This document shows positions 1 through 5,546 of a stretch of 6,957 bases of DNA, one piece after another; the first letter of the stretch is position 1; the number at the start of each line of letters is the position of its first letter. Both the position numbers and the translations under genes were made by a program. Under the pieces are notes generated by a model that was given only the letters and a program-made list of their open reading frames with translations, had not been told where the DNA came from and ran no database searches. The stretch lies in contig CAIMDX010000029.1 in the NCBI GenBank assembly GCA_903839905.1, positions 1-6,957 of the forward strand, read 5' to 3'. Origin of the DNA: an uncultured bacterium. Its GTDB lineage: Bacteria > Patescibacteriota > Minisyncoccia > Minisyncoccales > JAQTVQ01.

Positions 1-675
1 CAAAAAGAAATTTTTCCTCTGCTTTCCATCGCCCAAAATTAAGAGTTCTTTGGGATTTTTCTTTAATTTCTGGATAAAATCAAAAATCACGCCGTGGTCC
101 ATCCTTTCCCCCACAACATTTCCAAATCTAAACATGCACGCTTTTATATCAAACAGGAAAGAATAGGCGCTTATCAAACCCTCGCATGCAAGCTTGCCCG
201 CGCCATAAAGAGAGATCGGCAATAAAGGACCGACGCTCTCGGAAAGACAAGCCCCGTCCATATCTCCATAGACCGTAGAGCTTGAAGGGAACATAATTTT
301 ATTCATTCCGAGCTGCTTCATAGCCTCCAGAACATTCCGAGTGCCGACAGTGTCATTATTAAGGTCCAAATCGGTAATCTCATTTCCTTTACAGATATTT
401 GTATTTGCGGCAAGGTGCCAAACAATATCATGGCCTTTCATTGACTCTTTTAAGATCTCAAAATTCAACAAATCATCCTTAATAAGCTTAAAATTTTTAT
501 GGTCAAGGTTATGCGTAACATTTTCCATGTGGCCCGTGCAAAAGTTGTCGTAGACTGTAACTTTATGGCCTTCTTTGAGCAGCCGATCGGCTAATTGCGA
601 ACCGATAAACCCGGCTCCGCCCGTAATAAAATGATTTGCTTGCTCCAGACTAAGGTCATTTTCCATTTTGTCCAT
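1..675 (-). CDS. NAD-dependent nucleotide-sugar epimerase/dehydratase (extended SDR), C-terminus beyond window
   Basis: Reading leftward from the ATG at 675, the frame stays open for 225 codons to the window edge, so the C-terminal third or so is missing. It is an extended short-chain dehydrogenase/reductase acting on an NDP-sugar in the cytosol. The Rossmann glycine motif GGAGFIG is at residues 19-25 and VYDNF at 41-45 supplies the acidic residue expected to bind the NAD ribose. HLAA is at 87-90, PSSSTVYG at 130-137 carries the catalytic Ser/Thr, and the YxxxK pair is Tyr157/Lys161 in SLYGAGKLACE. GDGKQRKNF at 215-223 is the usual substrate-loop region. The family resembles GalE/WcaG-type UDP-glucose 4-epimerases, but the substrate cannot be read from the sequence. 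Beside a heptose operon it could modify the activated heptose (inference). About 14 residues precede the usual N-terminus. ATG at 666 is an alternative start. No Shine-Dalgarno is seen. The gene is separated from the rest of the cluster by 260 bases and may have its own promoter. Confidence 0.88.
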   Translation of the reverse strand, partial: MDKMENDLSLEQANHFITGGAGFIGSQLADRLLKEGHKVTVYDNFCTGHMENVTHNLDHKNFKLIKDDLLNFEILKESMKGHDIVWHLAANTNICKGNEITDLDLNNDTVGTRNVLEAMKQLGMNKIMFPSSSTVYGDMDGACLSESVGPLLPISLYGAGKLACEGLISAYSFLFDIKACMFRFGNVVGERMDHGVIFDFIQKLKKNPKELLILGDGKQRKNFFL

Positions 676-935
676 ATTTTTTTAAAAAAGATTAATCAAT
701 TATTAAGTATTTTTGATGCCGATATTGTCCCTATTTGATCTTATTATTTTGGGTTAAAGCCTATCTCCTCTAAAAAGAAAATACCGGAATGTCCATCCGC
801 TTAAACATTTTATCACTCTAAAAAAATAATGTCCATTTTTAGGGCATCATCTTCTTTTTTCTATGGAATCAGCATATTGCTATCTTCTCTCCGCTTTAAA
901 CTGGGTATGCGTGTTTTGATTGAGTAAGATTAAAA
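676..935. other. Gene-free AT-rich gap between phosphoribosyltransferase and epimerase genes
   Basis: I see no open reading frame longer than a dozen or so codons, no tRNA-like fold and no convincing GC-rich terminator in these 260 bases. A weak AT-only inverted repeat (CTAAAAA at 818-824, TTTTTAG at 836-842) is present. The gap is much longer than the others within the minus-strand cluster, so it may hold a 3' end for the heptose transcript or a separate promoter for the epimerase. Neither can be pinned down by eye. Confidence 0.5.
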
Positions 936-1505
936 TTAACACTCGCTGACTTCAATAATATCTCCATTCAACCTGACATCCAGCAAGGTTTTCGGCATTA
1001 GCCCCATTTTTCTTAAAGCGGTCATCCCGCCGTAGTCTATTTTGTTGAAAATAACTCCAAAATCCACCACTTCCGCTCCTATCTTTCTGATGGCGTCTAT
1101 TAAAGAGATAGCAGTGCCTCCAGTGGAAATAAGATCGTCTATCAATAAAATCTTGTCATTCTCCTTGATCCCGTTAATATGAAGCTTACCGCTCTCGTAA
1201 CCGCAAACATACTCTACCGGTATTTCATCCATCGTAAATTTCCTCCGATGGGTGGCAATGATCATGGGCAAAGAAGTTTTTAAAGAAATAGTAGTGGCGA
1301 TATGGATTCCCATTGCCTCCGGAGTCAATATTTTATTAGCTCCCTGCCAAGTCATCCTTTCCAACAACTTATTGGCGCAGTCTTCCAAGATTGAAGGCTC
1401 CAAAGGCGGATCCTGCTCGCAAATGGCGTTAATAATATATCTATAATCCCCTCTTTGGATTATTTTGGAATTCTCCAGCTGTTTTTTAAATAATTTCAGG
1501 CTCAT
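936..1505 (-). CDS. Archaeal-type hypoxanthine/guanine phosphoribosyltransferase-like protein
   Basis: The product is a 189-residue type I phosphoribosyltransferase. It would transfer phosphoribose from PRPP to a purine base (hypoxanthine to IMP, guanine to GMP) in the cytosol. The PRPP-binding loop is plain: ILLIDDLISTGGTA at residues 119-132, with the acidic pair Asp123-Asp124. Upstream, RGDYRY at 18-23, TPEAMGIHIATTISLKT at 61-77 and GYESGKLHINGIKE at 102-115 match from memory the pattern of the archaeal Hpt family, which is related to adenine phosphoribosyltransferase. The frame extends back to a GTG at 1550, inside the transaldolase gene. I chose ATG 1505 because MSLKLFKKQLENS lines up with the family N-terminus and leaves a 28-base gap. 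No Shine-Dalgarno precedes either start. It is last in the tight part of the operon, where it could supply GMP toward the GTP used by HddC (inference). Adenine or xanthine specificity cannot be excluded. Confidence 0.82.
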   Translation of the reverse strand: MSLKLFKKQLENSKIIQRGDYRYIINAICEQDPPLEPSILEDCANKLLERMTWQGANKILTPEAMGIHIATTISLKTSLPMIIATHRRKFTMDEIPVEYVCGYESGKLHINGIKENDKILLIDDLISTGGTAISLIDAIRKIGAEVVDFGVIFNKIDYGGMTALRKMGLMPKTLLDVRLNGDIIEVSEC

Positions 1506-1533
1506 AATTTGATTGCGAAATATTGATCTTGTT

Positions 1534-2274
1534 TTATTGCGCTCCGCCACCCAGCTCTTCCATAGCTTTTTTGGCGTCGCCTATAAACTGTTCAACTGTT
1601 TCTTTGGTGCGGGCCGATGCCAGGCATTTGCCCAAAACTTCCGGCGGAATAGTTAAAATATGGGCTCCGCTGCGGGACCAAAGCTCTACATTTTCCTGGC
1701 TTCTCACCGAGCCGACGATAATCTCTATTTCTTCATACTTGTGAAAATCAAGCCAGTCTCTGACATTTTTGATAACTTCAAAAGCGTGATTGGCTCCGTA
1801 TTCTTCGGAAATCCGACCGGCAAAAATGCTGATAAAGCTGTATTTGGGTTTCTGGAAAGCTCTTTCCCTGCCGCTCTTCAACGCTCTGGCAGCCAAGATT
1901 GCCTGATTAAAGGTTAGCATGGTTGTGACATTGATTGAAATGCCTTCTTTGGTAAGTTTATAAATAGCCGGCAAAAGAGAATTGCCTTGGCGGTCGGTAA
2001 TAGTAATCTTAATTGCAATATTCTCCGCCCATCTGCTATATTCCCTGGCCTGGGCCATAACCTCTTCCATATCGTCGGAGGTTACTTCAGCACTAACCGG
2101 CAAAGGATTAATCAGCCTCGCTATTTCAATCGTTCTTTTTTTAATGCCTTCCATGCCGCCCTTTACACCGCATTTCAAACAAATACTAGGATTAGTGGTA
2201 ACTCCCTGGCACAATCCCCACATAATATATTTTTTCACTTCCTCTGTATTGGCCGAGTCAATAAAAATTTTCAT
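1534..2274 (-). CDS. Transaldolase of the TalC/fructose-6-phosphate aldolase family
   Basis: This is a class I (Schiff-base) aldolase of 246 residues, somewhat longer than the roughly 215-220 typical of the small transaldolase/FSA family. Its N-terminus MKIFIDSANTEEV and GVTTNPS at 24-30 are hallmarks. SAEVTSDD at 61-68 follows, then the Schiff-base lysine Lys89 in IAIKIT, SINVTTMLTFNQA at 113-125, and a C-terminal IIVGSVRS/ILTIPPEVL region. In FSA a Tyr occupies the active-site position where transaldolases have Phe; here it is Phe151 (SIFAGR), favouring dihydroxyacetone transfer over fructose-6-phosphate aldolase activity. A polar insertion at about 132-145 accounts for some of the extra length. 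Transaldolase interconverts sedoheptulose 7-phosphate plus glyceraldehyde 3-phosphate with erythrose 4-phosphate plus fructose 6-phosphate. Its place 7 bases after gmhB suggests it feeds or balances the sedoheptulose 7-phosphate pool for heptose synthesis (inference). No Shine-Dalgarno is visible. Confidence 0.88.
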   Translation of the reverse strand: MKIFIDSANTEEVKKYIMWGLCQGVTTNPSICLKCGVKGGMEGIKKRTIEIARLINPLPVSAEVTSDDMEEVMAQAREYSRWAENIAIKITITDRQGNSLLPAIYKLTKEGISINVTTMLTFNQAILAARALKSGRERAFQKPKYSFISIFAGRISEEYGANHAFEVIKNVRDWLDFHKYEEIEIIVGSVRSQENVELWSRSGAHILTIPPEVLGKCLASARTKETVEQFIGDAKKAMEELGGGAQ

Positions 2275-2281
2275 ATTTGAG

Positions 2282-2910
2282 TTATTTCTTTTTACTTTCT
2301 TTCTTTTTTATTATCTCCGACGCTTCTTTTAAATTTTTAGCAAAAAAATCAGGCTTCTTTATTCCCTCTTTTAGCGACTTTTCAAAGTGGTAGGCCTTAA
2401 AGCTCCCGATAAATACAGTTTTGCATCCTGCCTTTTGGCCGGCTTGAATGTCTGTTAATCCGTCTCCGATCATATAAGACCTTTTTAAATCAATATCATA
2501 ATCTTGCGCGGCCATCAAGAGCAAGCCAGGCTTGGGTTTGCGGCAATTACATCTTCCCAAAAGATCCTTCATTTTGACCTGGGAAGGGTCATCGTGATGC
2601 AAGCAATAATAAATAGCGTCCAAACAGCCGTTTTCTTTGGCCAGCTCTTTTTCATCTTTAAATCAACTGCTTCCAATAATAGCAAGCTGCTTTTGCCTTT
2701 GGCAATGCAAGGCTGGTTTGAAACTAAAATTACCAAAAAACCGAGTTTTTTGAATGTATCTACTGCCGTTCCCGCTCCTTTGATAAGTTGGAACTCTTTC
2801 GGATTCAACGGACTATCAATTGTGCCAAAATCTCTGCTATAGACCATTTCGTTGATCACTCCATCTCTATCCAAAAAAATCGCTCTTTGCTTGGAAGTAT
2901 TCGTTTTCAT
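2282..2910 (-). pseudogene. gmhB: D-glycero-D-manno-heptose 1,7-bisphosphate 7-phosphatase, interrupted by a -1 frameshift
   Basis: Two overlapping frames together make one HAD-superfamily phosphatase of the GmhB/HisB-N type, about 209 residues against 191 in E. coli. The 5' part encodes FLDRDGVIN (nucleophile Asp14 and acid Asp16) and ILVSNQ (motif II, Ser64). The 3' part encodes the zinc loop (Cys103, His105, then Cys121 and Cys123 in GRCNCRKPKPG), the motif III lysine in CRKPKP, and IGDGLTD with Asp150/Asp154. The frames join at the A5 run of 2648-2652: as written it reads ATG AAA AAG AGC, while one extra A would restore KMKKELAKENGC. Unshifted, the first frame ends after about 25 unrelated residues at a TGA at 2569. 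The cause may be a sequencing or assembly error, a real one-base deletion, or recoding. ATG 2910 overlaps the gmhA stop as ATGA, implying translational coupling; GTG 2925 is an alternative. GmhB removes the C7 phosphate from the bisphosphate made by HddA. The product ends in a lysine-rich tail. Confidence 0.85.
2642..2655 (-). other. Frameshift site in gmhB (ATGAAAAAGAGCTG)
   Basis: On the minus strand the A5 run at 2652-2648 follows an ATG codon. The upstream frame reads AAA AAG AGC TGG; the conserved downstream frame reads GAG CTG GCC. A -1 step, or one missing A, joins them. G AAA AAG resembles the A AAA AAG slippery heptamer but its first base is wrong for clean P-site re-pairing, so a homopolymer indel is the simpler reading. 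Confidence 0.75.
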
Positions 2911-3482
2911 TTTGAGATCTGGCACAAGGCATTGGCCAACAGATGGTCAATAACCATTTGGAAATCTTCGGTATGGGGGGTTATCCTGGATGGATCAGGA
3001 CAAGGGACAATAACGCAAGCATCCGCTTCTTTGGCAGTAACCCCAGTGGCTTTTCCTACTACCCCTAAAATTTTGGCTCCCCTTTCTTTGGCAAGATTAA
3101 TAGCTAAAACTAAATTACTGGACAAAGTTTCCGTCCCGCCTCCGACGGAATAAATAAAAAGGCAATCATTGCCGGATAAATTCTGCATTTCCAGCTGTCT
3201 TTTAAAAACAGATTCCCAGCCTTCATCGTTAGTCAAGGCGGTAAGAAGAGAAGCATTGTCCGTAAGGCAGATCGTATGGATGCCGGCTATTTTGTTAAAG
3301 TCATTGGCCGAATGAGAACCGGTTCCCGCTCCCCCTCCCACTCCGACAAAAAATACCCTGCCTTTTTTTGCTTTTATCTCCGATAAAATATCTACCATTT
3401 TTGCCGCCGAATCTTTATCAATTCCTTTGGCAATCTCGGCGGTTTGATCAAGGTAACTGGCTATATATTCGCGGGTATCCAT
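2907..3482 (-). CDS. gmhA: SIS-domain sugar isomerase, probable sedoheptulose 7-phosphate isomerase
   Basis: The product is a single SIS domain of 191 residues, the usual length for GmhA, and would act in the cytosol. The phosphate-binding loop region is FFVGVGGGAGTGSHSAN at about 44-60, the second sugar-phosphate segment is YSVGGGTETLSSN at 111-123, and a third strand ILGVVGKATGV follows. GmhA converts sedoheptulose 7-phosphate to D-glycero-D-manno-heptose 7-phosphate, the first committed step of the pathway. The assignment rests on the fold plus position between hddA and gmhB. By eye alignment E. coli His61 corresponds to His57, but catalytic Glu65 aligns with Asp61, and the helix that carries His180 in E. 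coli reads SRITPHTEDFQMVIDHLL, where the equivalent His is uncertain (His170 or His180 could serve). It is therefore a divergent SIS subgroup and another aldose-ketose isomerisation is possible. It starts at ATG 3482 after a 37-base AT-rich gap without a Shine-Dalgarno. Its TGA stop overlaps the gmhB start. Confidence 0.78.
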   Translation of the reverse strand: MDTREYIASYLDQTAEIAKGIDKDSAAKMVDILSEIKAKKGRVFFVGVGGGAGTGSHSANDFNKIAGIHTICLTDNASLLTALTNDEGWESVFKRQLEMQNLSGNDCLFIYSVGGGTETLSSNLVLAINLAKERGAKILGVVGKATGVTAKEADACVIVPCPDPSRITPHTEDFQMVIDHLLANALCQISK

Positions 3483-3519
3483 ATTTTTAAAAATATTAGA
3501 AGTTATTTTTTAAAAATAA

Positions 3520-4527
3520 TCAAATAAAATCAGCGATAACTTTTACTCCTTCCAAGTCAAAACGGAACGGCTCTTCTTTCAATCCTTCCTTAGCCATCGC
3601 CTCCCTTAATTTATTTTTATTGTTTTCGCAATAAAAAACAAAAAATCCGCCGCCGCCCGCGCCAACTAATTTTCCGCCGATAGCGCCAGCCTCTTTGGCC
3701 AAATCATACCAGCGGTTGATCTTCGGGTCGGAAGTGCCTTTTCTTTTTATTTTTTCCTGCCAATGAAAATCCATCAATTCTCCAAAAAGATGAAAGTCTT
3801 TTTGAGTCAAAGCTTCTTTTATATCTTGGCCAATCTTTTTAACGCGGTGGAGATTATCAATCATATCTTTGTCGCCGTCTTTAGTAGCATCAGTTTGGAC
3901 TTGCAAAGCCTTGCTGGATTCCCTCCTAATGCCGGTATAGAACATCAAAAGATTGTTATCCAGCTCCTGCAGAATTTCCGGTGAAATTTTTACAGGATAT
4001 AAAGACTCAACGCCAACATTGCCCTCTTTATTCGCGCAAAAACCCGTAATTCCCCCGTAAGCGCCGATATATTCATCCTGCTTGCCGCAAGGCTGTTTTA
4101 AAATGTTCATATTGATGTGGCAGGCTTGCTCTGCAATTTCTTTTCTGGTCGGCATATCGGCGTTGCTGGTATTTCTTAAAAAAGCGTGTAAAGCCGTAAG
4201 CAAAGCCACGGTAAAACTCCCCGAAGTTCCGAGGCCGGTATTAGATGGAATATCGGCAATGGAGACAATTTCAATTCCTCCTTTTATTCCCAACAGTTTA
4301 AGAGCTTCTCTGACGATCGGATGCTCTATTTTCTCCACCTCATCCACTTCTTCCGTTTTTGAGTAGCTTATTCTTAAGGTGTTTTCAAACCTCTTATTGA
4401 TAGCGATATAAATATATTTATTAATGGCAGCGGAAACCCATTCTCCTCCGTATAAAGAATAATAAGAAGGCAGGTCCGTCCCTCCTCCGCCGATTGGCAA
4501 TCTTAACGGCGCGCGAACAATTATCAT
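3520..4527 (-). CDS. hddA: D-glycero-alpha-D-manno-heptose 7-phosphate 1-kinase (GHMP family)
   Basis: This 335-residue cytosolic GHMP kinase would phosphorylate C1 of D-glycero-alpha-D-manno-heptose 7-phosphate to give the 1,7-bisphosphate. The N-terminal RAPLRLPIGGGGTDLPSYY at 5-23 is the HddA-type sugar-binding signature. The GHMP ATP loop is PSNTGLGTSGSF at 94-105, a variant of the common GLGSSSS. CGKQDEYIGAYGG at 147-159 carries the presumed catalytic Asp151. The third GHMP motif, KLVGAGGGGFFVFYC, is at 286-300. Length and all three motifs are intact. The nearest alternatives in the superfamily are fucose or galactose kinases, but neighbouring gmhA, gmhB and the nucleotidyltransferase make heptose 7-phosphate the best substrate guess. 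It begins at ATG 4527, 80 bases after the hddC stop, with a possible internal promoter in that gap and no Shine-Dalgarno. Confidence 0.88.
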   Translation of the reverse strand: MIIVRAPLRLPIGGGGTDLPSYYSLYGGEWVSAAINKYIYIAINKRFENTLRISYSKTEEVDEVEKIEHPIVREALKLLGIKGGIEIVSIADIPSNTGLGTSGSFTVALLTALHAFLRNTSNADMPTRKEIAEQACHINMNILKQPCGKQDEYIGAYGGITGFCANKEGNVGVESLYPVKISPEILQELDNNLLMFYTGIRRESSKALQVQTDATKDGDKDMIDNLHRVKKIGQDIKEALTQKDFHLFGELMDFHWQEKIKRKGTSDPKINRWYDLAKEAGAIGGKLVGAGGGGFFVFYCENNKNKLREAMAKEGLKEEPFRFDLEGVKVIADFI

Positions 4528-4561
4528 AGTTTCATTAATAATTTCTAATTCTTATGAAGTT

Positions 4562-4590
4562 ATCCTAACAAAGATGCTTTTCTTAATCAA
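4562..4590 (-). promoter_or_regulatory. Candidate internal promoter ahead of hddA
   Basis: On the minus strand TTGATT (4590-4585) is followed by a 17-base spacer and TAGGAT (4567-4562), a fair sigma70-type pair. Transcription would start near 4555, about 28 bases before the hddA ATG at 4527. AT-rich gaps yield such matches by chance, so this is tentative. Confidence 0.3.
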
Positions 4591-4607
4591 TTGACAAAAA
4601 TTTACTG

Positions 4608-5297
4608 TTATTTCTTAATATAGGTTTTAAATTCCTCTATGCCGCCGAAAGATCCAACCTGGTAAAATCTTTGCTCTACGGGAAAAGCCAAAAGCTGCTT
4701 ATCGGCAATAAGAGCCAAGTGGAGGGCGGAAAGATCACTCGCCCCATCGCTTGGCAATAATTTCAAATCTTCTTTTTTAAAAATACTCAAACCGTAATCA
4801 ATATGCTCCATTTTAGGGGTCTTTTCTTTTTTACTATAAGCCTTTACCAACTCTTCTTCCGCTTCAACATTGCTAGATTCGTATTTATTGGCATTATGAA
4901 AAACCGTCATTAAGCCCTGTTTCCCTTTTTCTTTAAAAAAGGTAATGGCTTTTTGAAAATCAAACGGCAAATAAGAATCGCCATACATTACTAAAAATTC
5001 ATCTTCTAGTAAGCCTTCCGCTTTTTTCAAGGCCCCGCCAGTGCCGGCCAAGCTTGCTCCGTCATAGCTGTATTGAATTTTGATGCCGAATTTTTCACCG
5101 TTGCCAAAATACTGTTCTATCTGTTCCGAAAAATTGCCCACGCAAAGCACTAGATTAAAAATTCCGTTCTTTTTTAAAAGCTCTATCTGGTATTCCAAAA
5201 ACGGCCGGCCGTCTATTTCAACCATAGACTTAGGAATTTTTTGGGTTACCGGGTAAAGCCTGGTAGCCAAACCCCCGCACAAAATCACAATTTGCAT
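4608..5297 (-). CDS. hddC: Sugar-1-phosphate nucleotidyltransferase, probable heptose 1-phosphate guanylyltransferase
   Basis: This 229-residue GT-A-fold nucleotidyltransferase is the first gene of the minus-strand operon. MQIVILCGGLATRLYPVT at 1-18 continues into KIPKSMVEI: the GG...TRL...PK signature that binds NTP phosphates (Arg13, Lys23). AGTGGAL at 84-90 is the nucleotide-base/sugar loop, VMYGDSYL at 103-110 contributes the metal-binding Asp107, and IDYGLSIFKK lies in the middle of the C-terminal half. HddC would join D-glycero-alpha-D-manno-heptose 1-phosphate with GTP to GDP-heptose and pyrophosphate. The fold alone does not give nucleotide specificity: glucose-1-phosphate thymidylyltransferase-like and mannose-1-phosphate guanylyltransferase-like enzymes share these motifs. 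HddC is preferred because hddA, gmhA and gmhB follow directly; E. coli-type ADP-heptose synthesis would instead use HldE, which is not seen here. It starts at ATG 5297, preceded by AAAAAAGCTT rather than a Shine-Dalgarno. Confidence 0.82.
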   Translation of the reverse strand: MQIVILCGGLATRLYPVTQKIPKSMVEIDGRPFLEYQIELLKKNGIFNLVLCVGNFSEQIEQYFGNGEKFGIKIQYSYDGASLAGTGGALKKAEGLLEDEFLVMYGDSYLPFDFQKAITFFKEKGKQGLMTVFHNANKYESSNVEAEEELVKAYSKKEKTPKMEHIDYGLSIFKKEDLKLLPSDGASDLSALHLALIADKQLLAFPVEQRFYQVGSFGGIEEFKTYIKK

Positions 5298-5318
5298 AAG
5301 CTTTTTTAAATTATTGTT

Positions 5319-5344
5319 TTATTAAGCTAATCTTAATAATTATA
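5319..5344 (-). promoter_or_regulatory. Candidate hddC operon promoter -10 box with adjacent inverted repeat
   Basis: A perfect TATAAT lies on the minus strand at 5344-5339, giving a predicted start near 5332, about 35 bases before the hddC ATG. The -35 region at 17-18 bases is poor. Immediately downstream is a perfect inverted repeat with 8-base arms: TTATTAAG (5319-5326), a 5-base centre, and CTTAATAA (5332-5339). Its position over the expected start site is that of a repressor operator, though a hairpin in the mRNA leader is also possible. Confidence 0.4.
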
Positions 5345-5345
5345 T

Positions 5346-5374
5346 TTGACAATATTGCCTTATTGTTTTAATAT
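5346..5374 (+). promoter_or_regulatory. Near-consensus sigma70 promoter for the NUDIX gene
   Basis: TTGACA (5346-5351), a 17-base spacer and TAATAT (5369-5374) make a near-consensus pair on the plus strand. Transcription would begin around 5381, leaving a leader of about 165 bases before the GTG at 5547. Its -35 box sits two bases from the TATAAT of the opposing hddC promoter, so polymerases at the two sites should interfere. Confidence 0.6.
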
Positions 5375-5400
5375 CCTTATACTTATTAACAAGCTTAAGG

Positions 5401-5456
5401 TCAATTCTAAATCACCTTTAGCCTTTTTGCAAAGGCAATTGATCTTTTAGAGTTGA
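5401..5456 (+). promoter_or_regulatory. Nested stem-loop in the NUDIX gene leader (possible cis-regulatory RNA)
   Basis: An outer stem pairs TCAATTCTAAA (5401-5411) with TTTAGAGTTGA (5446-5456), 11 base pairs including one G-U. Inside it GCCTTT (5421-5426) pairs with AAAGGC (5431-5436) around a TTGC loop. AGCCTTT (5420-5426) can instead pair with a second AAAGGCT at 5485-5491, a switch-like alternative. I do not recognise a named riboswitch class. Confidence 0.4.
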
Positions 5457-5502
5457 ATGCCATAAAATAGCTCAATTATTTACGAAAGGCTGTATTAACC
5501 TA

Positions 5503-5538
5503 AAAAGGACTGCAGTCCGTCTGGGCGAAGGTTCTTTT
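5503..5538 (+). promoter_or_regulatory. Stem-loop just upstream of the NUDIX start codon
   Basis: AAAAGGAC (5503-5510) pairs with GTTCTTTT (5531-5538), 8 base pairs with one G-U. Inside, GTCC (5515-5518) can pair with GGGC (5523-5526). A competing fold is the perfect palindrome GGACTGCAGTCC at 5507-5518. The helix ends 8 bases before the GTG at 5547, close enough to affect ribosome loading. Its T-rich 3' arm also looks somewhat like an attenuator. Confidence 0.35.
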
Positions 5539-5546
5539 AAAAACAA

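Noticed and set aside
788..836. Repeated AATGTCCAT (788-796 and 828-836), echoed near the epimerase start
   Set aside because: The repeats are only nine bases long, with unequal context and no further copies. The tiny reading frames they start on the minus strand stop within 8 to 12 codons.
818..842. Inverted repeat CTAAAAA/TTTTTAG as a terminator after the phosphoribosyltransferase gene
   Set aside because: The stem is almost entirely A-T, the loop is long and no T run follows the stem on the minus strand, so it would be a poor terminator.
1982..2332. Hydrophobic plus-strand frame that could be read as a small membrane protein
   Set aside because: It lies antisense to the transaldolase, whose motifs are intact. 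The hydrophobicity comes from the reverse complement of polar AT-rich codons.
2647..2655. Canonical programmed -1 frameshift signal in gmhB
   Set aside because: The heptamer is G AAA AAG rather than A AAA AAG, and only about 4 base pairs of downstream stem can be drawn. A homopolymer indel is simpler, so recoding is kept only as a possibility.
2788..3153. 121-codon plus-strand frame across gmhA and gmhB
   Set aside because: It is antisense to two genes with clear motifs and shows no family features of its own.
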